This document shows, one piece after another, positions 53,481-62,214 of a stretch of 64,000 nucleotides of DNA; positions within the stretch are counted from its first letter, which is position 1, and the number at the start of each line of letters is the position of its first letter. The position numbers and the translations under genes were made by a program. The notes beneath the pieces are model-generated. The model worked only from the letters and a program-made list of their open reading frames with translations, ran no database searches and was not told the origin of the DNA. Source of the DNA: Rickettsiales bacterium (GTDB lineage: Bacteria; Pseudomonadota; Alphaproteobacteria; Rickettsiales; SXRF01); assembly GCA_025464625.1 (NCBI GenBank), contig JAOAUZ010000001.1, forward strand, positions 334,848 to 398,847, in the 5' to 3' direction.

Positions 53481-53509
53481 ACGCGCTGACAATTGCCAGC
53501 GCGTTTTTT
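53481..53509. terminator. Bidirectional intrinsic terminator
   Basis: ACGCGCTG (53481-53488) pairs with CAGCGCGT (53497-53504) around an 8-base loop, with an A tract on the left and a T tract on the right, so it can end both the YjdM-like transcript and the small convergent gene. Confidence 0.8.
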
Positions 53510-53531
53510 CGCATAAAAGCGGTAGAAAAGA

Positions 53532-53732
53532 CTATTTCTTTTCGTCTTTTTTAGCTTCGCCAGCAGCTGGAGCAGCTTCAGCAGCTTTTTCGCCGTCTTT
53601 TTTAGCTTCTTCTTTTTTGTCGCCTTCTTTAGCAACAACTTTTTCTGCTTTAGCAGGAGCAGCAGCTTCGTTAGCGAAAGCTGGAGCAGCAACTAGACCG
53701 AGAAGAGCGATAAGAGCAAGAGTCTTGTTCAT
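53532..53732 (-). CDS. Small exported Ala/Glu/Lys-rich protein
   Basis: A 66-residue protein with a clear signal peptide ('MNKTLALIALLGLVAAPAFA') cleaved to a 46-residue mature part made almost only of Ala, Glu and Lys ('AAPAKAEKVVAKEGDKKEEA'). An AAGGA Shine-Dalgarno sequence and a strong terminator mark it as a real transcription unit. Probably a periplasmic disordered or helical peptide; function unknown. Confidence 0.75.
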   Translation of the reverse strand: MNKTLALIALLGLVAAPAFANEAAAPAKAEKVVAKEGDKKEEAKKDGEKAAEAAPAAGEAKKDEKK

Positions 53733-53915
53733 ATTATTATTCCTTATAAATTGTTATGTTGTTTAAATCCTCTTGTGAGGACATCTGCATATAAACATTA
53801 TCATCATTACTTCGCTATGTAAAAAATATTACATTTTTGTAATGTTGGTTATTATTGGTTAATAATTTGCTTTATAATCATGAATATAGCCGATTTATAT
53901 AAACTGCTGATCAGC

Positions 53916-54614
53916 CTAATCGCGTGGTAATTGGCGACGTTTGCGATCAGGGCGGACTTTGCGTTTTTGTTTAAAATCTGCCATACGTCTTGCTATGTAA
54001 TCATTCACGGTATTTCCCAACTCATCTTCAACGCCACGATAATAATGATCTGCACCGTTAATAACCTTATATTCAACTGCGGTGGCTTGGTTAGAGCCTA
54101 GTCTGGCTGCCAGTTTGCTTACCATCTCTTCGCTTACTACATCGTCCTTATCACCTTGTGTGATTAAACCAGCAGAAGGGCAGGGAGCAAGAAAAGAAAA
54201 ATCATAAAGATTGGCGGGTGGCGAAACAGCTATGAAGCCTTCGATTTCAGGACGACGCATTAAAAGCTGTAATGAAATCCATGCACCGAATGAAAAGCCA
54301 CCAATCCAGCAGGTTGGTGCATCGGGATTTTGTGCTTGTAGCCAATCAAGGGCTGTTGCAGCATCGGTTAGTTCTCCAACACCTTCATCATAAGTTCCCT
54401 GTGATTTTCCAATGCCCCGAAAATTAAAGCGCAGAACAGAAAAACCATTTTGGGCAAACATATGGTATAAACGATATACTATTTTATTGTTCATAGTCCC
54501 GCCATAAAGAGGATGTGGATGCAGAACAATGGCTATTGGTGCGCCTTTGAATTCACTGTGGTGGTAACGTCCTTCAAGTCTTCCTTCGGAACCGTTTATA
54601 ATAATTTCTGGCAT
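53916..54614 (-). CDS. Cytosolic alpha/beta-hydrolase
   Basis: A 232-residue hydrolase: 'IAIVLHPHPLYGGTMNNKIVYRLY', 'VLRFNFRGIGKSQGTYDEGVGE', nucleophile elbow 'IGGFSFGAWIS' (Ser), 'LITQGDKDDVV' (Asp) and 'INGADHYYRG' (His). The HPHPLYGG opening is typical of a widespread bacterial group of unknown substrate. The upstream gap 53733-53915 contains ATTACA/TGTAAT repeats but no gene. Confidence 0.88.
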   Translation of the reverse strand: MPEIIINGSEGRLEGRYHHSEFKGAPIAIVLHPHPLYGGTMNNKIVYRLYHMFAQNGFSVLRFNFRGIGKSQGTYDEGVGELTDAATALDWLQAQNPDAPTCWIGGFSFGAWISLQLLMRRPEIEGFIAVSPPANLYDFSFLAPCPSAGLITQGDKDDVVSEEMVSKLAARLGSNQATAVEYKVINGADHYYRGVEDELGNTVNDYIARRMADFKQKRKVRPDRKRRQLPRD

Positions 54615-54735
54615 TTTTTTTCCCTGTATTCACGCTTTTTTAAGGTTATTTAAGTATTTAAGTTGATTGAAATATTCTGGTATATTAGGCTAATGTATTG
54701 GTTTGAGTCAGTAGTTATATTGAAAATGGTACCCA

Positions 54736-55440
54736 ATGTTCAAGACAATTATGAATGATATTGATTCGGTGTTCGCCCGCGACCCTGCTGCGCGCAACCG
54801 TTTTGAAGTTTTATTATGCTACCCCGGTGTGCATGCCCTTATAATATATAGATTTTCTAATTTTTTATGGCGCAACCGCTTGAAACTGCTTGGGCGGTTT
54901 ATGTCTTATATTGCCCGCTTCATCACGGGCATCGAGATACATCCAGGGGCAACAATCGGCTCTCGGTTGTTCATTGATCATGGTATGGGAGTAGTCATTG
55001 GTGAAACGTCTACTATAGGGAATGACGTTACGATTTACCACGATGTTACTCTTGGTGGAACATCTCTTGCCTCTGGGTTACGGCATCCGCAAATTGGGAA
55101 TGGTGTTATTATAGGCGCTGGCGCGCAACTTTTAGGACCTATTAGAATTGGTGATAATGCTAGGATTGGCTCAAATGCCGTGGTGGTTAAGGATGTTGAG
55201 GCAGAGACAACAGTCGTTGGCGTTCCTGCACGCGTTGTGCCTGAAGCACCTGCTCCTTCTAAAGTAAAAGAAAAAACATTTGATGCGTATGGAGGGGCAA
55301 AAGATGCGGAATCTGACCCAGTGCTTGCAATGTTGCAGCAGTTACAATCTGATATGCAGGGGTTGACCACGCGTATAAATGAGCTGGAAAGTGAGAATGC
55401 CGAGCTTATAAACAGTGCAAGAAAATGGGAAAATAAATGA
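54736..55440 (+). CDS. cysE: Serine O-acetyltransferase
   Basis: A 234-residue left-handed beta-helix acetyltransferase making O-acetylserine for cysteine synthesis. '[30 protein letters not shown]', then hexapeptide repeats with '[31 protein letters not shown]', where His residues and the Asp-His pair are catalytic. The end is a coiled coil. Its stop overlaps the Rrf2 gene as ATGA. Confidence 0.95.
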   Translation: MFKTIMNDIDSVFARDPAARNRFEVLLCYPGVHALIIYRFSNFLWRNRLKLLGRFMSYIARFITGIEIHPGATIGSRLFIDHGMGVVIGETSTIGNDVTIYHDVTLGGTSLASGLRHPQIGNGVIIGAGAQLLGPIRIGDNARIGSNAVVVKDVEAETTVVGVPARVVPEAPAPSKVKEKTFDAYGGAKDAESDPVLAMLQQLQSDMQGLTTRINELESENAELINSARKWENK

Positions 55441-55862
55441 ACCTAGGCACCAAAGCACGCTATGCGGTTATGGCAATGGTTGAAATGGCTGGGCGCGGTG
55501 GGGAGCAACCAATAGCTCTTGCTGAATTGGCGAATAGTCAGGAAATTACCGTTCCGTATCTTGAGCAGATTTTTAGGAAATTGAAATCGGGGGGATTGGT
55601 GAGGGCAACGCGAGGGCCTGGTGGTGGGTATGTTTTGTCACGTCCTGCTTGCGATATTTTTATTTCTGAGATTGTAGATGCTGTTGAAGAATCATTGAAG
55701 ATGACACGTTGTGATATACATAAAACATCAGGTTGTATGACTAATAAATCACGCTGCCTTACACATGATTTGTGGCATGGTCTTAGTAAGCATATACATG
55801 ATTATTTAGCAGCAATCTCACTTGCTGATGTGTGTAACAAAAAGCAGAAAATTGGCATGTGA
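55437..55862 (+). CDS. Rrf2-family Fe-S transcription factor
   Basis: A 141-residue Rrf2 regulator: winged helix '[21 protein letters not shown]', '[30 protein letters not shown]', and three cysteines at about 92, 100 and 107 ('[17 protein letters not shown]'), the IscR-type cluster ligands. It lies between cysE and a cysteine desulfurase with overlaps on both sides, so it likely senses cluster or cysteine status and controls that operon. IscR or CymR cannot be distinguished. Confidence 0.9.
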   Translation: MNLGTKARYAVMAMVEMAGRGGEQPIALAELANSQEITVPYLEQIFRKLKSGGLVRATRGPGGGYVLSRPACDIFISEIVDAVEESLKMTRCDIHKTSGCMTNKSRCLTHDLWHGLSKHIHDYLAAISLADVCNKKQKIGM

Positions 55863-56971
55863 TGGCTATTTATTTGGATTATAATGCGACAACCCCGCTG
55901 CGCCCGCAAGCATCTGCGAAGATGCAGGAGTGGCTGCAAGTTCCAGCAAATGCTTCATCAGTACATAGTTTTGGGAGAGCAGCAAAAAAACAATTGGAAG
56001 ATTCCAGAAAAATTATAGCTGAGGCTATCAGCGCGTGGCCAAATGAAGTTATATTCACAGGTAGTGGGACAGAAGCAAATATAACTGCCCTGCGTGGTTT
56101 TCCAGAGCGAAGATTGTTGGTATCTACTGTTGAACATAGTTCAGTTTTAAGAAGTGCCAAAAATGCTGGTGCTGCCTATATTCCAGTCGATAATAACGGA
56201 CTAATAAACATGGCAGTTCTAGATTCTATGTTGGCAGAAAATGACCAGCCAGCATTGGTTTCAGTGATGCTTGCTAATAATGAAAGTGGAGTAATTCAGC
56301 CGATAAAAGAGGTTGCAGAAATATGCAAAAAACATGGTGCATTGCTCCACTGTGATGCTGTGCAGGCACTTGGTAAAATCACAGTTGATTTTTCTCTTTT
56401 GGGTGCGGATATGTTATCTCTTTCTGCCCATAAATGTGGTGGGGCTGTTGGTTCGGCAGCGTTAGTATTAAAAAATAATATTACTATAAAGCCATTGTTT
56501 AATGGTGGTGGACAAGAATTAGGGCGTAGGGCAGGGACAGAAAATATTGCTGCAATCTCTGCTTTTTCTGCTGCTGTAGAAGAGATTGACTTAAGTCATA
56601 TGCAGAAATTGCGTGGTTGGCTTGGTGAAATGGAATCACAAATTTTGGCAAATGGCGGAATTATTTTTGGTAAAGATGCGCCACGCCTTCCAAATACGGT
56701 GTGTGTAGCGATGCCACAGGCAAACAATGAAGTTCAATTGATAGATTTTGATTTGAATGGATATGCGGTTAGTGCTGGTTCTGCCTGTTCCTCTGGGCGT
56801 ATTGAAAAATCACATGTTCTGTTGGCAATGGGTGTTTCTCCTGAACTTACATCTTGTGCTATTCGTGTAAGTGCTGGTTGGAATACAACAGAAGATGAGA
56901 TTAAAAAATTCACTCAGGCGTGGTTAAAATTAGCGGATAGACTGACAAATTCTAACAAGGCCAGCGCTTGA
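55862..56971 (+). CDS. Cysteine desulfurase (NifS/IscS family)
   Basis: A 369-residue PLP enzyme that takes sulfur from cysteine for Fe-S clusters or thiolation. 'AIYLDYNATTPLRPQA', 'TGSGTEANITALRG', 'EHSSVLR', 'HCDAVQALGKI', the PLP lysine in 'LSLSAHKCGGAVGS' (K191) and the persulfide cysteine in 'SAGSACSSGRIEKSH' (C309). The ATG overlaps the Rrf2 stop. The rest of an isc/suf cluster is not present. Confidence 0.95.
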   Translation: MAIYLDYNATTPLRPQASAKMQEWLQVPANASSVHSFGRAAKKQLEDSRKIIAEAISAWPNEVIFTGSGTEANITALRGFPERRLLVSTVEHSSVLRSAKNAGAAYIPVDNNGLINMAVLDSMLAENDQPALVSVMLANNESGVIQPIKEVAEICKKHGALLHCDAVQALGKITVDFSLLGADMLSLSAHKCGGAVGSAALVLKNNITIKPLFNGGGQELGRRAGTENIAAISAFSAAVEEIDLSHMQKLRGWLGEMESQILANGGIIFGKDAPRLPNTVCVAMPQANNEVQLIDFDLNGYAVSAGSACSSGRIEKSHVLLAMGVSPELTSCAIRVSAGWNTTEDEIKKFTQAWLKLADRLTNSNKASA

Positions 56972-57515
56972 CTAAATCATGCTCAACTTCAAATAAATCT
57001 AGCATCCGCCCGACTGTGTGCATTACCATTTCATGTAGCGAGATTGGTTTGCTGTAAAATGCGGGAACAGGTGGGGCAATAATTGCTCCCATATCGGCGA
57101 GAGTGACCATGTTACGCAAATGGATTGAATGGAGCGGAGTTTCGCGCACCATCAACACAAGGCGACGACGTTCTTTAAGCACCACATCAGCAGCGCGGGT
57201 GAGCAGAGTGGTGGTTGTCCCTGTGGCGATTTCAGCAAGGCTGCGCACCGAGCATGGCGCTATAATCATGCCATTTGTTTTAAATGAACCGCTGGAGATG
57301 CTGGCTGCCATATCAGCAGCAGAGTGAACATGATCTGCAAAGCCTTGCACTTGTGGTATGGTATAGGCTGTTTCCTGTGAGATGGTTATCTGCGCGCTTT
57401 TGCTAATGACTAGATGGGTTTCAATCTTAGCTTCTTTTAAGGCTTTGAGCAGCTCAATGCCATATATCGCGCCTGATGCGCCGCTAATGCCAACGATAAT
57501 TCGGTTTTTGCTCAT
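56952..57515 (-). CDS. ubiX: Flavin prenyltransferase UbiX
   Basis: A 187-residue flavoprotein making prenylated FMN for the decarboxylase UbiD. 'IIVGISGASGAIYGIELLKAL', 'SSGSFKTNGMIIAPCSVRSLAEIATG', 'RLVLMVRETPLHSIHLRNM' and 'IIAPPVPAFYSKP' are diagnostic. Converges with the desulfurase gene (20-base overlap). Confidence 0.97.
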   Translation of the reverse strand: MSKNRIIVGISGASGAIYGIELLKALKEAKIETHLVISKSAQITISQETAYTIPQVQGFADHVHSAADMAASISSGSFKTNGMIIAPCSVRSLAEIATGTTTTLLTRAADVVLKERRRLVLMVRETPLHSIHLRNMVTLADMGAIIAPPVPAFYSKPISLHEMVMHTVGRMLDLFEVEHDLVKRWPC

Positions 57516-57548
57516 GATACTACTCTAATAGTCAAATATATTATATTC

Positions 57549-57661
57549 AATTGGTTATGTGGGGATTGTAACATAATGGAAGACAATTATAAACATTGTA
57601 ATAAAACAATAACATATAAAATATTAACAATATTAATATTGTAATGTATACATAACCAATT
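57549..57661. repeat. 113-bp AT-rich unit bounded by 12-bp inverted repeats
   Basis: AATTGGTTATGT (57549-57560) and its exact complement ACATAACCAATT (57650-57661) bound an AT-rich segment between ubiX and the next unknown gene. No coding frame inside. It might be a small mobile-element remnant or a regulatory structure. Confidence 0.5.
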
Positions 57662-57693
57662 AATTGAGACTTTAATATAGCTTGGAGAATAAA

Positions 57694-58218
57694 ATGGTAA
57701 AAGAATCTATTGGTAAACCTACTGGTGAAATAGTTGTTAGGGCAGTGGATGATGCCCATCCTGATAATAATCAGCGCAAAGCATCATCTACAAAGGGTGA
57801 AGCAGATGTAAAAAATCTAATTAAGGCACTTGATAGTTTCGCATCTGTTACTACTGGGGCTAAGAGTGGAGCAGTAGCAATTCATGCTAATAAAGGTACA
57901 CTGGAGCAAGCACTTGCCGAAGATTATAGCAAAGGAAAACAAAAAGCGTTGGAGTTTGATCTTGGTAACGGCAATAAAACCGCTATTCCTGTTAAACCTA
58001 AAAACATAAAAAGTGTTATTGCGCTTATAAATGATGTGGCGGACGCTGGAAGAGATAAGCTGCAAGTTCCAGACATTACTAAGGATGATATTAAAGCGAT
58101 TAAAAAGACTATGTTGGCGGAATTAAATGCAGGTTTACATCAAGTTGCAGAAATAGCAGCTCCTCTTTCTACCCCTTCTGCTAAAACTGTTTCGCTACAT
58201 CAAGAGCGGCATAGGTAA
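57694..58218 (+). CDS. Hypothetical 174-aa protein at the hemB 3' end
   Basis: Start at 57694 after GGAGA. The hydrophilic product has 'IKALDSFASV' and 'IKSVIALINDVADAG', shared with the protein at 31739-32200, and a final helical part 'DIKAIKKTMLAELNAGLHQV'. The last 12 codons are antisense to the hemB end (38-base overlap), so its native C terminus may have been lost or replaced. No family recognised. Confidence 0.62.
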   Translation: MVKESIGKPTGEIVVRAVDDAHPDNNQRKASSTKGEADVKNLIKALDSFASVTTGAKSGAVAIHANKGTLEQALAEDYSKGKQKALEFDLGNGNKTAIPVKPKNIKSVIALINDVADAGRDKLQVPDITKDDIKAIKKTMLAELNAGLHQVAEIAAPLSTPSAKTVSLHQERHR

Positions 58219-59179
58219 AAATAGCCATTGCGCCAGCACGTTTTATGGCGATTAGATGTTCTAGCATAACTGCCTCGCCATCAATCCAGCCATTTTTCGC
58301 GGCGGCCTTTATCATCGCATATTCACCGCTGACTTGATAAGCAAATACTGGCACAGGAAAAGTTGTGGATGCTTGCTTAATAATATCCAGATAAGCAATC
58401 GCTGGTTTTACCATCACCATATCCGCCCCTTCGGCAATATCCATAGCTATTTCGCGCATTGCTTCATCACTGCTGCCCGCAAAATCCATTTGATAGGATT
58501 TTTTATTGCCTGTTCCCAGTTGTGCGCCAGAGCCAACAGCATCACGAAACGGAGCATACATATTTGAAGCATATTTCGCGCTATAGGCTAGTATCATGGT
58601 ATCGGTAAAATTATGCTGCTCCAGTGTTTTGCGGATTGCGCCAACGCGCCCGTCCATCATGTCGGAAGGAGCGACTATATCGCAGCCAGCCTTTGCCATA
58701 ACCAGTGCTTGTTCACATAGTTTCTCAACCGTTGTATCATTTACCACTTGATCATTTTCAACAATTCCGTCCTGCCCATGTGTGGTGTATGGATCAAGGG
58801 CAACATCGGCAATTATTCCCAGATTCGGTACGGCGTTTTTAACGGCGTGAATAGCCCTGCAAACAAGGTTTTTTTCAAATAATGCTTCATCACCAAGCGG
58901 GCTTTTAAGCTCAGTTGCAATAAGCGGAAACAGGGCTATCGCTTTGATACCGCTATCGTAAGCCTCTTTTGCTTTTTCTAACAAAATATCCAGCGTAACG
59001 CGGTTTACATCAGGCAAGGAGGCGATTGGTGTTTGTGTCTTTTCGCCTTCCTGAATAAATATAGGCAGAATTAAATCCGCTGCGCTAAGGCGGTGTGCTG
59101 TAAGCAATTCGCGCGACCAACCCTGCATGCGAGAGCGACGAAGGCGAGTTTCTGGAAATGTGGAGTTGAAATTGTGCAT
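58181..59179 (-). CDS. hemB: Delta-aminolevulinic acid dehydratase
   Basis: A 332-residue porphobilinogen synthase; start 59179 ('MHNFNSTFPETRLRRSRMQG'). Schiff-base lysine region 'ADMVMVKPAIAYLDI', 'APSDMMDGRVGAIR', 'YSAKYASNMYAPFRDAVGS'. 'DVALDPYTTHGQDGIV' has Asp in place of the zinc cysteines, so a magnesium-type enzyme. Feeds hemC (14389-15273). Confidence 0.97.
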   Translation of the reverse strand: MHNFNSTFPETRLRRSRMQGWSRELLTAHRLSAADLILPIFIQEGEKTQTPIASLPDVNRVTLDILLEKAKEAYDSGIKAIALFPLIATELKSPLGDEALFEKNLVCRAIHAVKNAVPNLGIIADVALDPYTTHGQDGIVENDQVVNDTTVEKLCEQALVMAKAGCDIVAPSDMMDGRVGAIRKTLEQHNFTDTMILAYSAKYASNMYAPFRDAVGSGAQLGTGNKKSYQMDFAGSSDEAMREIAMDIAEGADMVMVKPAIAYLDIIKQASTTFPVPVFAYQVSGEYAMIKAAAKNGWIDGEAVMLEHLIAIKRAGAMAIFTYAALDVAKQF

Positions 59180-59231
59180 AGCGCAGTCTATAGCATATCT
59201 GAAGATAAAATAAACGTACTTTATAGGAAAT

Positions 59232-60227
59232 ATGATGACAAAGCGTATTGTTTCGGGCGTGCAGCCCACTGGGAATCTACATTTGGGGAATTATCTGGGG
59301 GCAATCCGCCGCTGGGTGGATATCCAAAAAGAAGCAGAATGCCTGTTTTTCCTTGCTGATTTACATGCGATTACTGTTGCTCAAGATCCAGAAAAACTAC
59401 GCGCTTCAGTGCGTGAAACTACGGCAGCATATATCGCTTGCGGTATAGACCCGAAAAAAAGTATTATTTTTCCGCAATCAGCAATCGCTGCACATTCAGA
59501 ATTGGCATGGATACTTAGCTGCCGAACGCCGATGGGTTGGCTCAACCGCATGACCCAGTTTAAGGAAAAAGCAGGAAAGGATAAAGAAAAAGCAGCTTTG
59601 GGCTTATATTCCTACCCAGTGTTGATGGCAGCGGATATTTTGCTCTATAAAGCAACTCATGTGCCAGTTGGTGAAGATCAAAAGCAACATATTGAGTTGG
59701 CGAGGGATATTGCTGGCGCATTTAACCGTGATGTTGGAAAAGATTTTTTTCCGCTACCAGAGCCTATGATTGGCACAGAAGCAGCGCGGATTATGAGTTT
59801 GCGGGATGGAACGAAAAAAATGAGCAAATCTGATGAGTCAGATTATTCCCGTATTAATTTGACTGATGATGCAGCCACAATTGCCCTTAAATTCCGAAAG
59901 GCAAAGTCGGATATGGTGGAGGGTATGAGTTTTGATGATTCCCGCCCAGAAGCCGTGAATTTGCTGGGTATATATGCTGCACTCAAGGGAATCAGCAAGG
60001 AGCAGGCGCAAAAAGATTGCGGTGAGCTTAATTTTTCTGCCTTCAAAAACCTGATTACGGAGGTGGCGGTTGAAAAACTTTCGCCAATTACAAGCAAAAT
60101 GCGAGAATTAATGGCTGAACCAGCCTATATTGACGCAGTCCTTAGGGATGGAGTACAAAGAGCGGAGGAAATAGCCAGCAAAACCATGGGTGAGGTAAAA
60201 GATTTGGTTGGCTTTCTAAAATTATAG
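59232..60227 (+). CDS. trpS: Tryptophan-tRNA ligase
   Basis: A 331-residue class I synthetase: '[20 protein letters not shown]' (HIGH variant), 'DLHAITV', '[19 protein letters not shown]' and 'KKMSKSDES' (KMSKS). A second Met follows the first. The tandem array starts 65 bases downstream with its own promoter. Confidence 0.97.
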   Translation: MMTKRIVSGVQPTGNLHLGNYLGAIRRWVDIQKEAECLFFLADLHAITVAQDPEKLRASVRETTAAYIACGIDPKKSIIFPQSAIAAHSELAWILSCRTPMGWLNRMTQFKEKAGKDKEKAALGLYSYPVLMAADILLYKATHVPVGEDQKQHIELARDIAGAFNRDVGKDFFPLPEPMIGTEAARIMSLRDGTKKMSKSDESDYSRINLTDDAATIALKFRKAKSDMVEGMSFDDSRPEAVNLLGIYAALKGISKEQAQKDCGELNFSAFKNLITEVAVEKLSPITSKMRELMAEPAYIDAVLRDGVQRAEEIASKTMGEVKDLVGFLKL

Positions 60228-60228
60228 A

Positions 60229-60257
60229 TTGATTTTATTGCCTTTTTAGCGTATAAG
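60229..60257 (+). promoter_or_regulatory. Promoter of the tandem small-protein array
   Basis: TTGATT (60229-60234), 17 bases, TATAAG (60252-60257), just after the trpS stop; start codon at 60293. Confidence 0.5.
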
Positions 60258-60292
60258 TTAATGGATTTTAATTTATTGACGAGGGTATTATC

Positions 60293-60745
60293 ATGAATAG
60301 TGGCATCAGAATTGGAAGTTGGTCTGAAGAGAAGAAAGCTGCTAAAAATAGTAGTTTTGGTGAGCCAGATCATGAATTCTTGGCTTCTATTGCTGAAAAA
60401 GCTGCGGAATTCATTAGTAAAGATGATCCTTCCAAAAAAGGAGGGGTTGCAATTCTTCTCCCAGAACTTAAAGCTCTGGCTTCTATTGCCATAACAGGGA
60501 AAATTACTGTTGATGCCGTGGGTGATAAAAATACCGTAGTAGAATTAAACAAAAAGGCAAGAGAAGCTGGGCTTGTTACAGGTGATAGAGGCTTTGCAGA
60601 TAAGGAAACAATGGCAGCATTAAAGAAAATTTTAAAGGATGGTTATGTGGATCCTGAAAGAGTTGATGCTTGCGAAGGTTTAGGTAAGATTTCCTCAGAT
60701 GTGTATTCTCAGCTTGAAAGAAAGTTGGCGGGTAAAGCTCGTTAG
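60293..60745 (+). CDS. Tandem-array protein 1 (150 aa)
   Basis: First member of the array. Pattern: N-terminal helix 'HEFLASIAEKAAEFISKD', core helix 'LKALASIAITGKITVDAV', 'ARE-AGLV' segment ('KKAREAGLVTGDRGFADKE'), 'TMAALKKILKDG' and the closing 'SSDVYSQLERKLAGKAR'. GAGG lies before the ATG. All-helical, soluble, no signal peptide or membrane segment. No known family recognised. Confidence 0.7.
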   Translation: MNSGIRIGSWSEEKKAAKNSSFGEPDHEFLASIAEKAAEFISKDDPSKKGGVAILLPELKALASIAITGKITVDAVGDKNTVVELNKKAREAGLVTGDRGFADKETMAALKKILKDGYVDPERVDACEGLGKISSDVYSQLERKLAGKAR

Positions 60746-60869
60746 TAAAAAGCCACTAATAAATATCACTAATTAGTATATTTTTCTTAAATTGCAGTTT
60801 GCTTTTGCAGATTGCTATCTGTATATTAGTTAGCAAATATTAATAATTCAAACTTTTTATGGGGGGTAT

Positions 60870-61274
60870 ATGGTTGCTGCTAAAGGGGTTGGTTGTAAAG
60901 GAAAAGAAATACCTAAGAATTTAGATGAAATAGTTAAAAAATTTGCTGCAAAAACCAAAAAAGATATTGAAGCTCAAACATCTGATGGGTTTAAATATAA
61001 CACCCTTGAGTTAAAATATCTCGCGGCTTTATCTATAGAAGAAGATGGCCCAAACAAGATTTTTCCAATAAAAGGGGTTCTTACCCCTCTAAATAGTAGA
61101 GCTAGCGAATTTGGGTTTATTGGAGATGACTGGTATGCAAGTCAAAAAATGCGTGATGCTCTGAAGGAGGTCTTGCTTAAGGATAAGGATCTGAATGTAG
61201 GTGGTGTGGGCAGGCGTATATATGCAGATGTTGAACGCCAGTTATCAGGCACTACAGCATTAATGTCTAGATAA
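60870..61274 (+). CDS. Tandem-array protein 2 (134 aa)
   Basis: Shares the array pattern: 'LDEIVKKFAAKTKKDIEAQ', 'LELKYLAALSIEEDG', 'SRASEFGFIGDDWYASQKM', 'RDALKEVLLKDKDLNVGG' and 'RIYADVERQLSG', the last matching 'VYSQLERKLAG' of protein 1. GGGGGG lies three bases before the ATG. Function unknown. Confidence 0.68.
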   Translation: MVAAKGVGCKGKEIPKNLDEIVKKFAAKTKKDIEAQTSDGFKYNTLELKYLAALSIEEDGPNKIFPIKGVLTPLNSRASEFGFIGDDWYASQKMRDALKEVLLKDKDLNVGGVGRRIYADVERQLSGTTALMSR

Positions 61275-61292
61275 TAATTCTTATAAAAATAA

Positions 61293-61556
61293 ATGTATAA
61301 AATGGAAATCGTACCATCGCAGGCTGCTCATTATCAAATTCTTAGCTTTATTAAAGAAGCGAAGAAGAATGATATGTTTATTGATGGCATGGCATATCTT
61401 GCTATAATTGCTTTTAAAGGCACAGATGAAGGGTTTAATCTAACTGATAAACGTGTATCGGATAAATTGAAGGAAGATGGGCGTTTCTCAGGCTTTGTTT
61501 CAAATGATGGCACGGTTTTAAAGTCAATGCAGGGAGACTTGCTGCCTTCTTTTTAG
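61293..61556 (+). CDS. Tandem-array protein 3, truncated by a frameshift or stop
   Basis: An 87-residue product: 'ILSFIKEAKKNDMFIDGMAYLAIIAF' aligns with the first two helices of its neighbours and 'GRFSGFVSNDGTVLKSMQGD' with their third region, but the chain ends before the 'YSQVE' tail. A second frame is open from 61508 through 61681 and continues into protein 4, so a frameshift may have fused or split these genes. No clear Shine-Dalgarno sequence. Confidence 0.5.
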   Translation: MYKMEIVPSQAAHYQILSFIKEAKKNDMFIDGMAYLAIIAFKGTDEGFNLTDKRVSDKLKEDGRFSGFVSNDGTVLKSMQGDLLPSF

Positions 61557-61681
61557 ATAAAAATAATATCTCAGTCGCTCAGAACGAAGAGCCGCACACA
61601 AAAAAGAAAATTGAATGGTTGTTCACCAAGGTAGATGAGCATGTAAATTCGACAAATGAATCAGATTTGGGAGGAAAAACC

Positions 61682-62128
61682 ATGAAACCAGAAAAAGATA
61701 AAGAATCTGATTTTCAGAGCGTAGCAGTTAATGAAGATAGATTATTAGCGTTTGTTCGAAAAAAAGGTCAAGTTTCACCTGCTGCGGTTAGATATTTGGC
61801 ATCTCTTGCCATAGCTGGCGAGGTAGTTCAAGATGTTATAGGTATGCCTGCCGCTGATGTTAAATATAATGGAGAGATTGTAAAAAGAAGAGAAGACATC
61901 ATACAGGAAAACAAAGAGCTCATTGATCAACTAAATATGAAGGCGGAAGCACTGGGAATTATTGCTAAGGGTGGTTTTGCAGCAAAAGAAAGACCCATAT
62001 CTAAAGGAACACAAGAATATTTAAAAAAATTTTTAACAGGGGAATCCTTGGGGGATATTGGTGGAAATGCATATAGCCAAGTTGAGTTAGGTTTGGAAAA
62101 ATTGAAAAAAACATCACCTTCAATGTAA
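61682..62128 (+). CDS. Tandem-array protein 4 (148 aa)
   Basis: Start at 61682 after GGGAGGA, the strongest ribosome site in the array; a TTG at 61619 in the same frame is less likely. 'NEDRLLAFVRKKGQVSPAAV', 'RYLASLAIAGEVVQDVIG', 'LNMKAEALGIIAKGGFAAKE', 'TQEYLKKFLTGES' and 'NAYSQVELGLEKLKK' follow the common plan closely. Function unknown. Confidence 0.7.
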   Translation: MKPEKDKESDFQSVAVNEDRLLAFVRKKGQVSPAAVRYLASLAIAGEVVQDVIGMPAADVKYNGEIVKRREDIIQENKELIDQLNMKAEALGIIAKGGFAAKERPISKGTQEYLKKFLTGESLGDIGGNAYSQVELGLEKLKKTSPSM

Positions 62129-62214
62129 ATGTAATGAATAACTCTAATTATACTCCAGCGGCAGCTGTTCACGAGCAGGCAGCACATATAACCAATTATC
62201 ATTGAGGATTTAGC

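Noticed and set aside
53467..53766. A 99-codon Ala/Ser-rich frame opposite the small exported protein
   Set aside because: Antisense of a repetitive Ala/Glu/Lys sequence; the minus strand has a signal peptide and a ribosome site, and the terminator hairpin lies inside this frame.
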